Source: Kushneria marisflavi (lineage in GTDB: Bacteria; Pseudomonadota; Gammaproteobacteria; Pseudomonadales; Halomonadaceae). Taken from it: DNA of 64,000 bases. The first letter of the stretch is position 1. Each line of letters opens with the position of its first letter. The translations under genes and the position numbers were made by a program. Positions 8,468 through 15,994 of the stretch are shown in pieces. The notes under the pieces were generated by a model that worked only from the letters and a program-made list of their open reading frames with translations, did no database searches and was not told the DNA's origin. Location of the stretch: positions 1,302,001-1,366,000 of the forward strand of contig NZ_CP021358.1 in the NCBI RefSeq assembly GCF_002157205.1, written 5' to 3'.

Positions 8468-9061
8468 TTATTGCCCTCCCCGCATCTTGCCGCGGGCACT
8501 CTGGACCGCATCAAGAATGTTCTTGTAGGCCCCGCAGCGGCAGATGTTGCCGCTCATGGCCTCGCGCAGCGAAGCCTCGTCGCCATCAATGCTGTCGTCA
8601 CGGATGACAGCGGCGGCGGTCATCATCTGACCTGCCGTGCAGTAGCCGCACTGATAGGCATCGTGGGCCAGGAAGGCTTCCTGGACCGGATGGTGGCCCT
8701 GCTCAAAGCCGGCACTTTCGGCCAGGCCTTCGATGGTGACGATCTCGGCACCTTCCTGCAGGCAGGCCAGCATCAGGCAGCTGTTGACGCTGCGTCCGTT
8801 GACATGAATGGTGCAAGCACCGCACTGGCCGTGATCACAACCTTTCTTGGTGCCGAAAAGTCCGAGCTGCTCGCGCAGTACATCCAGCAGTACAGCGTTG
8901 GCCGTCACCTGCAGCTCATGCTGCTGACCGTTGACGGTCAGAGTGATACGGCGAGTGTCGGAGGTCTTGCCGGAAGCGGCGCCGGGGTGTTCGGCAATCT
9001 CTGCCTGAGCGCTGGGGGAACAAAACCCCACGCCCGTTGAAGAGCGGGTAACAGGTGCCAT
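8468..9061 (-). CDS. [2Fe-2S] subunit of aldehyde oxidoreductase (PaoA-like) without Tat signal, copy 2
   Basis: The protein has 197 residues. Both [2Fe-2S] sites are intact (CDHGQCGAC..., CGYC...CRC). Its N-terminus (MAPVTRSSTGVGFCSPSAQ) has neither an RR motif nor a hydrophobic segment. An in-frame TGA stands two codons upstream of the ATG, so no longer start exists in this reading frame; neighbouring frames do not encode a Tat signal either. GAGGA precedes the start. The complex is therefore predicted to be cytoplasmic, unlike copy 1. This is the first gene of operon 2. Confidence 0.9.
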   Translation of the reverse strand: MAPVTRSSTGVGFCSPSAQAEIAEHPGAASGKTSDTRRITLTVNGQQHELQVTANAVLLDVLREQLGLFGTKKGCDHGQCGACTIHVNGRSVNSCLMLACLQEGAEIVTIEGLAESAGFEQGHHPVQEAFLAHDAYQCGYCTAGQMMTAAAVIRDDSIDGDEASLREAMSGNICRCGAYKNILDAVQSARGKMRGGQ

Positions 9062-9495
9062 GAGTCAAATCCTCATCAGTCGTCTTGTACGGTCACTACG
9101 TCGTGATCACTTCAGGCACCCGACAGGACAGGTGTTGGATCACGTTTATAGGTATTGAATATGGTTTATTTACAAAACCGTTTTAGTGTCATTCATTCTT
9201 GAGCGGCACCACGAGACTTGGTCATGGGCCTTATAGGTTCAGTCTACGTTCAGCCAGGAGTTTATAAGGTAGGTAACGAATTCCGGGCCATCAACTCGCT
9301 AATACATAACGCATGGCTCGACGCAGGTGCCGATCATCGTGCTAGAACGCTGAAAGTCTTGAAAACGACCAATGATCTATTCCTGATCGCAAGGCTCAAA
9401 TATACAATCGCGCATGTATGCATTATCGTGCATCCGCCTGCGTGAAAAGCCCTGTCCGCGCAGCACTGCTTATTCATGACAGGTTCAACGTCGAG
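9062..9495. other. Divergent intergenic region between Pao operon 2 and the TetR-family gene
   Basis: This 434-base, comparatively AT-rich control region separates two divergent units. It holds a TetR-type palindrome at 9402-9419 and a weaker pair of inverted arms (CCTTATA at 9229, TATAAGG at 9263). A 75-codon open frame at 9218-9445 is not convincing as a gene. Confidence 0.6.
9402..9419. promoter_or_regulatory. Candidate TetR/AcrR-type operator
   Basis: ATACAATCGCGCATGTAT is an imperfect palindrome (7 of 9 bases symmetric per arm) with ATACA and TGTAT ends like AcrR-family operators. It lies about 80 bases upstream of the repressor gene and could serve autoregulation and control of the divergent Pao operon. 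Confidence 0.4.
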
Positions 9496-10152
9496 ATGAC
9501 GTCCATGAGAAAGACCAAGGAAGAAGCGGAACTGACCCGTCAATCGCTGATGAATGCCGCCGAGCATCTTTTCATCGAGAAGGGTCTCAACCGCACCACA
9601 CACAACGACATTGCCACGCGCGCCGGTGTGACCCGGGGTGCGTTGAACTGGCATTTCCCCGAAGGCAAGACCGGTATTCTGGCAGCTCTTCTGGAGAGAA
9701 AACGCCAGATGACCGAGCGTTTGGCAGCGCATCTGGCGCAGTGCGAACAGCGTGCCCATGCGCCGGTGTCCATTCTGCGCATGACGCTGATACAGGATCT
9801 TGAATCACTGTCCCACGATCATCGATTGCAACGCATTCTATTGCTGACCTCATCACGCAATGAGTTCATCGGCGAATTTGCCTGGGTCAATGATCAGCTT
9901 GACCTGCACATGCACGAGTGCCGTGACATGATCAGTCAGACACTTCGCCGCGGCATGGACTCTGGCGAGATCACTCTTCGTAACGGCCTCACTCCGGAAA
10001 TGGCCGCCTCGATGCTGCTCTCCTGCATCAAGGGCGTGGTAACGGACTGGCTGGTAAAACAGACCCTCTTTGAACTGGCGCATGATAGTGACAAGGTGGT
10101 CAGCACGTTGCTCGAAAGCGTCGTGATCTGGCAAAAAAACCCTGTTTCCTGA
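9496..10152 (+). CDS. TetR/AcrR-family transcriptional repressor
   Basis: About 218 residues from the ATG at 9496 (MTSMRKTKEEAE); the ATG at 9505 (MRKTKEEA) is equally plausible and matches the usual AcrR start. A longer frame back to 9418 has no family support. The N-terminal helix-turn-helix includes NDIATRAGVTRGALNWHF, which resembles the AcrR YWHF motif. The C-terminal ligand domain is of the AcrR/TtgR type. Such repressors normally flank RND efflux genes, but none is present here. Its neighbours are the Pao operon (divergent) and a stress-protein operon. Confidence 0.85.
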   Translation: MTSMRKTKEEAELTRQSLMNAAEHLFIEKGLNRTTHNDIATRAGVTRGALNWHFPEGKTGILAALLERKRQMTERLAAHLAQCEQRAHAPVSILRMTLIQDLESLSHDHRLQRILLLTSSRNEFIGEFAWVNDQLDLHMHECRDMISQTLRRGMDSGEITLRNGLTPEMAASMLLSCIKGVVTDWLVKQTLFELAHDSDKVVSTLLESVVIWQKNPVS

Positions 10153-10192
10153 CTGGAATTTATCTCACATTAAAAAGCCCTTTTATTTCTTT

Positions 10193-10220
10193 GGTGCAAA
10201 AACCAGCGCGCCTTTGCACC
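10193..10220 (+). terminator. Probable terminator after TetR-family gene
   Basis: Perfect 8-base arms GGTGCAAA and TTTGCACC are followed by TTTAGA. The T-tail is short, so efficiency is uncertain. Confidence 0.45.
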
Positions 10221-10372
10221 TTTAGATCTGAAACACTTTTTCGCCGTCACCCGCATCATACCGGCTTTTCTCTCCTGCCATTCCCGCCATGCCGCTTTCT
10301 TAACATAAATCATGTTTAAACCATTGATAACGGTGTTTTCCACCGGATAACGATTCATTGGTATCAGTTAGC

Positions 10373-10400
10373 TTGACGGCGTGTCCTCCTAACCTACTGT
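10373..10400 (+). promoter_or_regulatory. Possible promoter of the stress-protein operon
   Basis: TTGACG and TACTGT are spaced by 16 bases, about 85 bases upstream of the ATG at 10484. The -35 is good and the -10 is weak. Confidence 0.3.
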
Positions 10401-10483
10401 TTCAAGGCAGGCATTGAAGAGAAGATTCGAGTCTCTCGACATTCTTGATGCAGGTTAAATTTATTGGCTTTGAGGGGCACATC

Positions 10484-10936
10484 ATGAACGACACGGATGA
10501 CCGTTTCATGCATGGCGACAACCGCCAGCAGGACAGTACAGGCAGTCATGGCGCGCAAGGCCATGACAACGCGCATCAGCACAGGGAGCAGGCGCGACAA
10601 AAGGCTCGGGAAACCGCCGAGCAGGCCCGCGAGGAAGCCCTGAGACGTGCTGATGCCCAGAAGGGTTTTGTCGCCGACTATATCTCGAACTTTTCCGAGG
10701 CCGTGCGCAGCATGGCCATGCAGTTCAAGGATCAGGATCAGATCTCGCTGGCCGACTACACCTATCGCCTGGCCGACAGGACCGACACTCTGGCCGACCA
10801 CCTGCGTGACGAAAACAGCGAATCGCTGCTGAAACAGGCACAGGACTTCTCTCGCCGTGAACCGGCACTGTTTATCGGTGGCATGGTCGCCGGCGGCTTT
10901 TTGCTCTCGCGCTTTCTCAAAAGCTCCGACCGCTGA
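10484..10936 (+). CDS. Small tail-anchored stress-type protein (nutrient-deprivation/YqjD-like)
   Basis: The protein has 150 residues. The start at 10484 (MNDTDD) follows a GAGGGG site; a longer frame from 10445 adds unsupported residues. The N-terminal third is polar and rich in His, Gln, Arg and Ala with a likely coiled coil (QKARETAEQAREEALRRADA). The C-terminus ends in a single hydrophobic anchor, EPALFIGGMVAGGFLLSRFL. This layout (soluble helix plus C-terminal membrane anchor, then a holin-X protein) recalls E. coli YqjD-YqjE, a stationary-phase inner-membrane module. That parallel is inference; exact function unknown. Confidence 0.75.
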   Translation: MNDTDDRFMHGDNRQQDSTGSHGAQGHDNAHQHREQARQKARETAEQAREEALRRADAQKGFVADYISNFSEAVRSMAMQFKDQDQISLADYTYRLADRTDTLADHLRDENSESLLKQAQDFSRREPALFIGGMVAGGFLLSRFLKSSDR

Positions 10937-11008
10937 TCTCGCCGTCGGTCGGCACATCCGACAGCGCCATCACCCCTTATTGTTCGGATCAACAGGGAGA
11001 GTTTGATC

Positions 11009-11482
11009 ATGACACAACCTTCAGGCCATAAAGACCCCAGCATTGAAGAGCGCCGACAAGCCGAAGAAAGCGGCGGCGAGTCTCGCGGCATGGTAGGCAT
11101 GCTCTCTTCGCTGCTCAACGATGTTACCTCGCTGGTCCGCCAGGAAATTGCACTTGGCAAGGCCGAGATGCAGCAGAACATCAAGCGCGCCGGCGCCGCC
11201 ATTGCCTCCATGGTGGTAGCGGGTGCCGTCCTTAATGCCGGACTCCTGGTCCTTCTGGCTGCCGCCGTGCTGGGCCTTGGCCATGTTATCGATCTCTGGC
11301 TTTCAGCCCTGATCGTGGGGGCCGTTGTCGCCCTTATCGGCATGAGCATGATGAAAAAGGCCCGCGATACGCTGAGCACCCAGGCCATGACGCCGGATCG
11401 TACCGTCGACAGCCTGCAGCGTGATCAGTCCATGCTCAAGGAACATGCCAGCCGCCACAAGGAAGAGGAGAACAAGCAATGA
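11009..11482 (+). CDS. Phage holin family / YqjE-like membrane protein (holin-X superfamily)
   Basis: The protein has 157 residues from the ATG at 11009, with GGGAG upstream; a TTG two codons earlier is less likely. The N-terminal part (SLVRQEIALGKAEM) is the conserved amphipathic segment of the Actinobacterial holin-X/YqjE family. Two transmembrane segments follow at about 64-90 and 95-114. Despite the family name, these chromosomal proteins are not phage lysis genes. It overlaps the next gene by four bases (ATGA), so the two are co-translated. Confidence 0.85.
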   Translation: MTQPSGHKDPSIEERRQAEESGGESRGMVGMLSSLLNDVTSLVRQEIALGKAEMQQNIKRAGAAIASMVVAGAVLNAGLLVLLAAAVLGLGHVIDLWLSALIVGAVVALIGMSMMKKARDTLSTQAMTPDRTVDSLQRDQSMLKEHASRHKEEENKQ

Positions 11483-12549
11483 GCGATCAAGACCAGAATC
11501 AGGACCAGCAGGATACTCGCAGCGTTGATGAGATCGAGGCCGATATCAACAAGACCCGCTCTCACCTTGATGACACGCTCAGCGATTTTCAGGAACGCTT
11601 CTCCTCCGATCACATGATGCACAGCGCCATGGAATACGTGAAAAGCGATTCCGCCAGGGATTACTTCTCCAATCTGGGCCGCTCGGTACGGGACAATCCG
11701 ATGCCTGCCGCTCTGATCGGTGTGGGCATTGGCTGGCTGATCTACTCCAGCAATTCAGACTCAAGTCGTGGCAGTGTGCCGAATCATTTTAACGACAAGC
11801 GCCAGAAGCGTGCTCGTCATGCAGCGGCAGAAACCGCGCCGCAGACGCATGAATATGATGAACTCTATGACGAGCCGCTCTTTGATGAGCCGCTTTACAG
11901 CGAAGGCGCCTCCATCGATCAGCACCGCCAGGGGCAATCCTCGAGCGACAGCGGTGGCCTGGGCCAGCGCGCCAGGGGTGCCCTGCATGGGGCCGGTGAT
12001 CGCGCGCGCAATATGAAAAGTGGCGCCGGCGAGCGCGCACACAACATGAAAAGCGGTGCCAGTGACCGCATGCAGCGTATGAGACAGGGTTCCAGCGACC
12101 GTCTTCACAACGCCTCTTCAAAGGCGCGTGACACCGGCTCGTGGCTAAGCGACATGGCGCATGAAAACCCGGTTGCGGCCGGCGCACTGGGTCTGGCGGC
12201 AGGCGCCCTGCTGGGCTCGCTGCTTCCCACCTCGCGTGCCGAACAGCGCGCCATGGGCGATACCCGCGACCATCTGGTCGATCGCGCCAGCGAGATGGGC
12301 TCGGAGCAGATGGAGCGCGCCAGTGAGAAGGCTCAGGAAGAAGCCGACAAGCGAACTTCCGATGAACAGCATTCGAGCGCGGACCAGCCGTCCTCGGGCC
12401 GTGACGGCCAGCATTCGTCGGCCGGTCACCCGTCGTCATCTTCGGACAGTCGCGGGCAGCCGTCCTCCGACAGCAGTGATAGCGAGCCGCGCTTTGGCAG
12501 CCGCCCATCAACGGATCATGTTCCGGGCAATACGCGCCCCGGCAGCTAG
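11479..12549 (+). CDS. DUF3618-family membrane protein with long low-complexity tail
   Basis: The protein has 356 residues. The N-terminal DUF3618 region (RSVDEIEADINKTRSHLDDT, about 14-33) is followed by a short hydrophobic segment NPMPAALIGVGIGWLIYSS (73-91) and a second one around 230-250 (NPVAAGALGLAAGALLGSLL). Between them lie degenerate repeats of the form RxxNMKSGAxxR at about 175-212. The last 100 residues are Ser/Asp/Gln-rich and probably disordered. It is the last gene of the operon and is followed by a strong terminator. Probably a stress-related inner-membrane protein; no biochemical role known. Confidence 0.8.
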   Translation: MSDQDQNQDQQDTRSVDEIEADINKTRSHLDDTLSDFQERFSSDHMMHSAMEYVKSDSARDYFSNLGRSVRDNPMPAALIGVGIGWLIYSSNSDSSRGSVPNHFNDKRQKRARHAAAETAPQTHEYDELYDEPLFDEPLYSEGASIDQHRQGQSSSDSGGLGQRARGALHGAGDRARNMKSGAGERAHNMKSGASDRMQRMRQGSSDRLHNASSKARDTGSWLSDMAHENPVAAGALGLAAGALLGSLLPTSRAEQRAMGDTRDHLVDRASEMGSEQMERASEKAQEEADKRTSDEQHSSADQPSSGRDGQHSSAGHPSSSSDSRGQPSSDSSDSEPRFGSRPSTDHVPGNTRPGS

Positions 12550-12570
12550 GATGCCAATGTGATTCCCATT

Positions 12571-12600
12571 AAAAACGACGCCCATGGGCGTCGTTTTTTT
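12571..12600 (+). terminator. Strong intrinsic terminator of the stress-protein operon
   Basis: The perfect stem ACGACGCCC / GGGCGTCGT is flanked by A5 and T7, 22 bases past the DUF3618 stop. It can work on both strands. Confidence 0.9.
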
Positions 12601-12654
12601 GCCTGCCCTTCTCGCCCAGCTTTCATATCCTGTTGGATTCGTATGGTGGCTCAA

Positions 12655-12680
12655 ACAAAAGCCCCGGCAGCTGCCGAGGC
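12655..12680 (-). terminator. Intrinsic terminator of the aldo/keto reductase gene
   Basis: Minus-strand stem GCCTCGGCAG / CTGCCGGGGC (one mismatch) is followed by TTTTGTTT, 37 bases past the stop. Confidence 0.8.
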
Positions 12681-12716
12681 GTTTTGATCCATGCAACCCA
12701 TCCGCAAGGGTGCGAT

Positions 12717-13703
12717 TTATACGAAACCGACCACTTCATGAGGCACATAGGGAGACTCGAGTTGTTCGATCTCGGCCTCGCTCAATGTGATCTCGAGCGC
12801 CCCAAGGGCCTGATCCATGTGATGGGACTTGCTGGCGCCCACGATTGGCGCCGTAATGCCGGGCTTTTGCAACAGCCAGGCCAGCGCGACCTGAGCTGGT
12901 GATACCCCCCGCGCCTCGGCGACATCGTGCAACGCCTCGATCACCGGCGTGTCCCGCTCAAGGCCCAGATTCCAGGCACGCATCTGCTCATCGCTCCTGG
13001 CGCGTGTGGTCTGACCCTGTCCGCCTACGGGCTTGCTGCCGGCCAGGATGCCGCGTGCCAGCGGACTCCAGGGAATGACGCCCACCCCCTGATCAATACA
13101 CTGTGGAATCATCTCGCGCTCTTCCTCGCGATAGATGAGATTGACCATCGGCTGCATGGTGGAAAACTTCGTCCAGCCGTTTTTCTCGGCGATGTGCTGC
13201 GCCTTGGCAAACTGCCAGGCATGCATGCTGGAAGCGCCGATGTAGCGGGCCTTGCCGGACTTCACGACCTCATGCAGTGCCTCCATCGTCTCCTCGATGG
13301 GGGTATCGTAATCCCAGCGATGGGTTTGATAGAGATCGACATACTCCATGCCCAGCCGGGTGAGCGAGGCATCGATGGCATGGTGAATGTGCTTGCGCGA
13401 CAGGCCCTGCTCGTTGGGCGTTTTATTGCCGGTCGGATTATAAACCTTGGTGGCCAGCACCACTTCCTCACGGCGGGCAAAATCCTTCAACGCCCGTCCC
13501 ACGACCTCTTCAGAGGCGCCATCGGAGTACATGTCAGCGGTATCGAAGAAATTGATACCAGCGTCGAGTGCCTGCTGAATAAAGGGCCGGCTTTGCCGGT
13601 CATCGAGAACCCAGTCACGCCATTGCGGGGTGCCATAGGTCATGGTGCCCAGACACAGCGGTGATACCTTGAGGCCAGTGCGGCCCAGATTGCGATAGTT
13701 CAT
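12717..13703 (-). CDS. Aldo/keto reductase
   Basis: This 328-residue protein has the (beta/alpha)8 NADPH-dependent AKR fold. The catalytic tetrad is visible: Asp-54 and Tyr-59 (FFDTADMYSDG), Lys-86 (ATKVYN) and His-128 (YQTHRWD). A C-terminal coenzyme loop (PIVGASKSHHMDQAL) is also present. The sequence type matches the large group of YajO/YghZ-like oxidoreductases; the substrate is unknown. GAGGAGG precedes the ATG. It is monocistronic, with its own terminator, next to the idonate operon on the same strand. Confidence 0.9.
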   Translation of the reverse strand: MNYRNLGRTGLKVSPLCLGTMTYGTPQWRDWVLDDRQSRPFIQQALDAGINFFDTADMYSDGASEEVVGRALKDFARREEVVLATKVYNPTGNKTPNEQGLSRKHIHHAIDASLTRLGMEYVDLYQTHRWDYDTPIEETMEALHEVVKSGKARYIGASSMHAWQFAKAQHIAEKNGWTKFSTMQPMVNLIYREEEREMIPQCIDQGVGVIPWSPLARGILAGSKPVGGQGQTTRARSDEQMRAWNLGLERDTPVIEALHDVAEARGVSPAQVALAWLLQKPGITAPIVGASKSHHMDQALGALEITLSEAEIEQLESPYVPHEVVGFV

Positions 13704-13840
13704 GACATGCCCTCCTCGTCGACATGACGCCCGGTTCGCCCAGCCGCCATTTGAATTAGCAGGCTAACAGCATGGCAAGTATTAAGAATCACGCAAGCTA
13801 TCGATATCATTGGTGCGAGATATACGCTGGGAAAGGATAT

Positions 13841-13873
13841 AAAAAAGCGGAGAAGCGCCGGGCATTTCTCCGC
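13841..13873 (-). terminator. Intrinsic terminator of the idonate-type operon
   Basis: Minus-strand stem GCGGAGAA / TTCTCCGC is followed by TTTTTT, 28 bases past the stop of the last operon gene. Confidence 0.85.
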
Positions 13874-13900
13874 AATTTTCCTGATGCCTGTGATGAGACC

Positions 13901-14866
13901 TTATCCGTGCAGCACTTCCGGATTGAGAATGTTGCGCGGCTGCCTACCGGCAATCACATCGATGGCGTTTTGCGCCGTGCGTGTCTTGAGCTCGGCGTAG
14001 GACTCCTCGGTGTAAAACCCGGCGTGTGGCGTGAGGATAACCCGTTCGAACCGGGTCAGCGGATGCCCCACGGCCAGCGGTTCCTCTTCAAGCACATCGA
14101 GCCCTGCCCCGAAGATCTGCCCTGATGCCAGCGCCTCAACGAGCGCGTCGGTATCCACCACACCTCCGCGGGCGGTGTTGATCAGGATGGCATCCTCGCG
14201 CATGGCACCCAGCGCCGCCGCATCGATCAAATGATGCGTCTGCTCGATCAACGGCAGGTGCAGTGACACCACCTGTGCCGAGGCCAGAAGATCCTCGAAC
14301 GACACCACCGGCCAGCCTTCGGAGGTGGTCTCGCCTGGCGTCAGTCGCGGATCAGTGAGCACGACCTCAAAACCAAGGCCTGCCGCCTTGCGCGCCGTGG
14401 CCATACCGATGGCACCGGCCCCGATCACGCCAAAGCGACGGCCACGCAGCTGAAAGATTGGTTGTGCCGGGCCCAGTGACGGCGCCCCCTCTCGCAGGCG
14501 CCGATCCAGACCGGTAACGTCGCGCAGTACCGAAAGTGTCAGCGTGATGGCATGGTCGGATACGGCTTCGGTCCCGTAGTCAGGCACGTTGCACACCGCC
14601 ACACCATGACGTGTGGCAGCTTCGACATCGACGGTATCCACCCCGACCCCATAGCGCGATACCACGCATAATTCGGGCAGTGCCGCAAACACCTCGGCAG
14701 TGATACGGCCGTACTGCACGATCAGTCCCTGAGCATCACGAGCATTTGCGATGATGCCTTCGGGTGTGGTGTCCTGACACAGCGTCAGACGGCCACCGGC
14801 GGCCTCAACGTTCTCGCGCTCGATCTCGACACTGTCGTGATCACAGTCGGTAATGACAATGTCCAT
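13901..14866 (-). CDS. D-isomer-specific 2-hydroxyacid dehydrogenase (CtBP/SerA-like)
   Basis: 321 residues from the ATG at 14866, which has GGGGAG upstream; an in-frame start at 14899 lacks support. The Rossmann motif GVIGAGAIG is at about 147-154. The catalytic triad of the family is visible: Arg-233 (TARGG), a Glu in LDVLEEEPL, and His-281 (TPHAGFY). It is the last gene of the GntP / idnO / idnD operon. A role as a ketogluconate or related keto-acid reductase would fit, but substrate is inferred only from context. Confidence 0.85.
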   Translation of the reverse strand: MDIVITDCDHDSVEIERENVEAAGGRLTLCQDTTPEGIIANARDAQGLIVQYGRITAEVFAALPELCVVSRYGVGVDTVDVEAATRHGVAVCNVPDYGTEAVSDHAITLTLSVLRDVTGLDRRLREGAPSLGPAQPIFQLRGRRFGVIGAGAIGMATARKAAGLGFEVVLTDPRLTPGETTSEGWPVVSFEDLLASAQVVSLHLPLIEQTHHLIDAAALGAMREDAILINTARGGVVDTDALVEALASGQIFGAGLDVLEEEPLAVGHPLTRFERVILTPHAGFYTEESYAELKTRTAQNAIDVIAGRQPRNILNPEVLHG

Positions 14867-14910
14867 CTCATCTCCCCGTGCCACGTCTGCTCTCGTCATT
14901 GCCTTGACTG

Positions 14911-15921
14911 CTATGACCAGAGACTGACCAGCACCTTGCCGGAGACCTGAGCATCCTTTGCCGTGGCAAAGGCTTCCACAGCCTGATCGGCCGGCATCTC
15001 ATGGGTAATGACCAGGTCAAAGCGGTCATCACGTGCGAGCAGCTCGATGGCCTCGTCGACTTCCTGATTGAAACGGAAGCATCCTCGCAGCTGGATCTCC
15101 TTCGAGATCAGCATGGCCAGTTCCAGCGGCTGGGCACCCGCACCCATCATGCCGATCTGGGCGATGATACCGGCCCGACGCACGGCGCGAATGGCAGTGT
15201 CGATCGAGGCCGGTACGCCGGAACACTCCAGCGCCACATCGTAGGCCTCGGCGTCAGGCGTCTGCTCGCCGATACGAATGGTGTGATGCACGCCAAGCGC
15301 GCGGGCACGCTCAAGCGGCCCTTCAAATACGTCCGTGGCGGTCACTTCCCGTGCGCCCTTCGCCAGCGCGGCCGCAGCCGTCAACAGCCCGATCGGGCCG
15401 CTACCGCAGACCAGCACCCGCTTGCCTTCCACACCGCCGGCCACGTTGATGCCGTGCAGGGCCACGGCCAGCGGTTCGGTCAGCGCGGCGCGCTTGAGCG
15501 AAAGCCCTTCGGGCAGCACACGAATCATGCCGCGCGTGACCACCAAATATTCACTCATGCCGCCCTGGGTATGAGGGGTCGTGGAGGCCGATCCCAGATA
15601 GGCGCCCTTCGGCCAGAGGTGCGGTAGTTCTTCAAGACCGGGCTGACACTCACCGAAGGTCGCCGGATGGAAAGTGACCGGGGTCCCCGGGGCCAGCTCG
15701 CCGGAAGGGTCGAGATCGACAGTGCCCGAAAGCTCATGGCCCGGCACCAGCGGTTCACGAACCACAAAGGCGCCGTTAGCCCCTTCGTGATAGTAATGAA
15801 GATCGGAGCCGCAGATACCGCCCCAGGCAATACGCACACGCACCTGACCGTCCTGCGGTTCGGGGGTGGCCCACTCCTGCTCGCGCAGATCCTGCTTGCC
15901 ATGAATGACCAGTGCTTTCAT
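14911..15921 (-). CDS. idnD: L-idonate 5-dehydrogenase-like zinc-type alcohol dehydrogenase
   Basis: 336 residues from the second ATG (15921, MKALVIHGKQ), which is better spaced from GGAGC than the ATG at 15927. CGSDLHYY (Cys-37) and GHE (61-63) are catalytic-zinc ligands shared with E. coli IdnD; FRFNQE and the Rossmann segment VLVCGSGPIGLL also match. The structural-zinc lobe, which has four Cys in E. coli IdnD, keeps only one Cys here (FGECQPG), so the structural zinc is probably absent. Predicted reaction: L-idonate to 5-ketogluconate with NAD(P)+. Confidence 0.82.
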   Translation of the reverse strand: MKALVIHGKQDLREQEWATPEPQDGQVRVRIAWGGICGSDLHYYHEGANGAFVVREPLVPGHELSGTVDLDPSGELAPGTPVTFHPATFGECQPGLEELPHLWPKGAYLGSASTTPHTQGGMSEYLVVTRGMIRVLPEGLSLKRAALTEPLAVALHGINVAGGVEGKRVLVCGSGPIGLLTAAAALAKGAREVTATDVFEGPLERARALGVHHTIRIGEQTPDAEAYDVALECSGVPASIDTAIRAVRRAGIIAQIGMMGAGAQPLELAMLISKEIQLRGCFRFNQEVDEAIELLARDDRFDLVITHEMPADQAVEAFATAKDAQVSGKVLVSLWS

Positions 15922-15965
15922 CGTCATGCTCCGTTACAGACACAAAATTAGAGGACACTAACAAT

Positions 15966-15987
15966 GCAGGGGCCCGAAGGCCCCTGC
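15966..15987 (-). other. Intercistronic UUCG hairpin between idnO and idnD
   Basis: The minus strand reads a perfect 9-base stem, GCAGGGGCC / GGCCCCTGC, closed by a TTCG tetraloop (C(UUCG)G in RNA, exceptionally stable). No T-run follows, so it may stabilise or set a processing point for the upstream mRNA rather than terminate. Confidence 0.6.
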
Positions 15988-15994
15988 TGGCAAC

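Larger units (their letters stand above)
10153..10483. other. Intergenic region before the stress-protein operon
   Basis: This 331-base, rather AT-rich stretch holds a hairpin after the repressor gene (10193-10220) and a possible promoter at 10373-10400. A 62-codon minus-strand frame (10170-10358) looks accidental: no recognisable family and no clear ribosome-binding site. Confidence 0.6.

Noticed and set aside
8468..9061. Hidden Tat signal lost by a frameshift in the copy-2 Fe-S subunit
   Set aside because: A TGA lies two codons upstream in frame and an adjacent frame I translated shows no RR-hydrophobic pattern near the start.
9218..9445. 75-codon frame in the Pao/TetR control region
   Set aside because: No ribosome-binding site, no family, and it covers the candidate operator.
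10170..10358. 62-codon minus-strand frame before the stress operon
   Set aside because: Overlaps a hairpin and probable promoter; no family or clear initiation signal.
11009..11482. Phage remnant suggested by the phage holin family name
   Set aside because: YqjE/holin-X proteins are common chromosomal genes; no other phage genes or attachment sites are seen.
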